Shown here piece by piece: positions 5,859 to 7,141 of a DNA stretch of 7,141 bases (the first letter of the stretch is position 1; each line of letters starts with the position of its first letter). Origin of the DNA: Thermodesulfovibrionales bacterium (lineage in GTDB: Bacteria; Nitrospirota; Thermodesulfovibrionia; Thermodesulfovibrionales; UBA1546). Below the pieces are notes generated by a model that made no database searches, was not told the DNA's origin, and saw only the letters and a program-made list of their open reading frames with translations. Both the position numbers and the translations under genes were made by a program. The DNA lies in assembly GCA_030018605.1 (NCBI GenBank), contig JASEHP010000083.1, positions 1-7,141 of the forward strand, read 5' to 3'.

Positions 5859-7017
5859 AAGGTTTGACACTGCCTAAGGCTTTTATCAGTCTTTCAATGT
5901 TTTCAGCAGTATGAGCGGCGGTCACTGTTATTCTTATCCTCGGTTCTTTTACAGTAGGAGGTCTTATCGCTGGCGCAAAGATGCCTTTGTTGAGAAGATG
6001 ACGGGATATTTTTAATGTCCTCTTAACATCACCTGTTTTTATAGATATAATCGGTGTTTCGCTTCCCATGATGTCATATCCAAGACTTGTTAATTCCTTA
6101 ACTGTTTTTCCTCTGTTTAACCAGAGTTTCTTTATCAGCGATGTGTCTTTTATTATTAATTCCAGTGCGGCAATTGATGCGGCAATAACGCATGAAGGCG
6201 GGGCAGTAGAAAAGATGAAGCTTCTGGCATTATTCATAATCCATGCTATTGCATCCTTGCTGCCGGCAGCGAATGCTCCGAATGAACCCAATGCCTTTGA
6301 AAAAGTCCCCATCTGTATTATCCACGGTTCGGGTTTTATGCCGAAATGTGCAAGACTGCCCTTCCCGTTTCCGAGAACTCCTGTGGCGTGAGCGTCGTCT
6401 ATGTATAAAAGTATAGAGTTAGGAGTTAGGAGTTTGGAGTTAAGAGAACTACAAAGTTCATAAATATCTTTTAACGGAGCGATGTCGCCATCCATGCTGA
6501 AAACGGAATCTGTGACAACAATCTTTTGCCTTGCCTTTGTTTTTCTGATAAGTCTCTCAAGCTGGTATGTATTTTTATGTTTATAGACAACTACTCTTGC
6601 CTTGCTTAATCTGCAGCCGTCAATTATGCTTGCATGGTTAAGTTCATCGCTGAATATCACGCTCCCTTTATCAGCAATTGCTGGGATTACCCCTGTGTTT
6701 GCCGAATAGCCCGAATTGAAAATCAGCGCTGATTCTGTTCCTTTGAATTTTGCCGTCTTTTTTTCAAGTTCAGCGTGAAGGATGCTTCCGCCGCAGAGAA
6801 GCCTTGATGCGCCTGAGCCGAAGCCGAATTCTTTAATAGCCTTTTGCGCAGATTCAAGCACGTAAGGGTGGTTTGCAAGTCCGAGATAGTCGTTTGACGA
6901 GAAGTTTATGTAGTTTTTCCTGTCTATTGATATCCTTGAACCCTGTGGAGAATTGCGGTTTTTAATCTCACGCATGAGGTTTTTTTCTTTAAGGCGGATG
7001 AGCGGTTCAGAGAACAT
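5857..7017 (-). CDS. bioF: 8-amino-7-oxononanoate synthase BioF
   Basis: BioF is a cytoplasmic PLP enzyme that condenses pimeloyl-ACP (or -CoA) with alanine to give 8-amino-7-oxononanoate, the first step of biotin ring assembly. The 386-residue protein has INFSSNDYLGLA (37-48), FNSGYSAN (100-107), DELNHASIIDG (124-134), SVFSMDGD (171-178), YIDDAHATGVLG (205-216) and TFSKALGSFGAF (238-249). K241 is the PLP lysine, D207 the pyridine-nitrogen contact and H210 its partner. A related acyl-CoA:amino acid C-acyltransferase such as 2-amino-3-ketobutyrate CoA ligase is possible, but the motifs and the short N terminus (MFSEPLIRLKEKNLMREI) favour BioF. An upstream in-frame TGA (7035-7033) makes 7017 the first ATG. 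The GAGG upstream is 13 bases away, longer than usual. Residues about 193-201 (NSKLLTPNS) come from a heptamer repeat and are absent from ordinary BioF. Confidence 0.92.
   Translation of the reverse strand: MFSEPLIRLKEKNLMREIKNRNSPQGSRISIDRKNYINFSSNDYLGLANHPYVLESAQKAIKEFGFGSGASRLLCGGSILHAELEKKTAKFKGTESALIFNSGYSANTGVIPAIADKGSVIFSDELNHASIIDGCRLSKARVVVYKHKNTYQLERLIRKTKARQKIVVTDSVFSMDGDIAPLKDIYELCSSLNSKLLTPNSILLYIDDAHATGVLGNGKGSLAHFGIKPEPWIIQMGTFSKALGSFGAFAAGSKDAIAWIMNNARSFIFSTAPPSCVIAASIAALELIIKDTSLIKKLWLNRGKTVKELTSLGYDIMGSETPIISIKTGDVKRTLKISRHLLNKGIFAPAIRPPTVKEPRIRITVTAAHTAENIERLIKALGSVKP
6416..6446. repeat. Tandem heptamer repeat inside bioF
   Basis: On the + strand four 7-base units follow each other: GAGTTAG (6416-6422), GAGTTAG (6423-6429), GAGTTTG (6430-6436) and GAGTTAA (6437-6443), ending in a partial GAG. 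On the coding (-) strand they encode the segment around NSKLLTPNS, residues 193-201 of BioF. Similar heptanucleotide arrays are known between genes in cyanobacteria and some other bacteria; here the array is read in frame in a gene. Confidence 0.85.
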
Positions 7018-7141
7018 TTTTACTATTATACCTCACAAATCAGGAAAACTTATAAACCGATTTTAAAAAACTTCCTTGGTTTTAAGCGGTAGCGTAAAAT
7101 CTTCTGTGTAAAATCTTGCGGTAAAAAAGATAAGGGTGTAT
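7018..7141. other. Region upstream of bioF with a direct repeat
   Basis: The 10-base word GTAAAATCTT occurs at 7094-7103 and 7108-7117, with four bases between and a third partial copy (GTAAAA) at 7121-7126. On the - strand a perfect TATAAT (7030-7025) lies 7 bases before the bioF ATG, without a recognisable -35 box at 16-18 bases. All three - strand frames are open from the right edge for 19 to 29 codons, so the tail of an upstream gene could reach in, but no frame is clearly favoured. The repeat could be an operator for bioF; no known BirA- or BioR-type site is seen. Confidence 0.35.

Noticed and set aside
6068..6391. Open frame of 107 codons on the + strand inside bioF.
   Set aside because: It overlaps conserved BioF coding sequence, including the PLP lysine region, and has no recognisable product.

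Overview
The window carries five complete protein-coding genes in two oppositely oriented groups, with short uncoded margins at both ends. On the + strand lie glmM (133-1476), comEC (1493-3892) and cooC (3965-4726). On the - strand lie bioF (7017-5857) and, downstream of it, a GalT-type nucleotidyltransferase (5742-4747). cooC and galT converge with only 20 bases between their stop codons. The first 57 bases may hold the end of another + strand gene. The last 124 bases, upstream of bioF, hold a short direct repeat but no gene that can be supported.

The moderate base composition, the codon use (many ata, agg and ctt codons) and a CooC-type nickel-insertion ATPase fit an anaerobic or facultatively anaerobic bacterium with a carbon monoxide dehydrogenase, or CODH/acetyl-CoA synthase, elsewhere in its genome. 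An uncultured member of Nitrospirota (Thermodesulfovibrio-like) or a nearby deep-branching lineage is my best guess. This is inference; there is no marker gene here to prove it.

The genes do not form one pathway. glmM makes glucosamine-1-phosphate for peptidoglycan and lipopolysaccharide. comEC encodes the membrane channel for DNA uptake and is probably co-transcribed with glmM (16-base gap). cooC loads nickel into CODH-type enzymes. bioF starts assembly of the biotin ring. galT moves nucleotidyl groups between sugar phosphates. All five look intact, with their catalytic motifs in place.

The least ordinary content is a set of short, simple repeats lying both between genes and, in frame, inside genes. 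An A/C/G-rich repeat with imperfect inverted arms fills the bioF-galT gap. A clearly related copy sits inside comEC and encodes a polar Gln/Ala-rich loop between membrane helices. Four copies of a 7-base unit (GAGTTAG-like) lie inside bioF and add about nine residues just before the PLP-contacting aspartate. A third family (AACTGAC-like, with an 11-base perfect inverted repeat) lies just upstream of glmM. I see no convincing new multi-gene system; the repeats are what deserve a second look.
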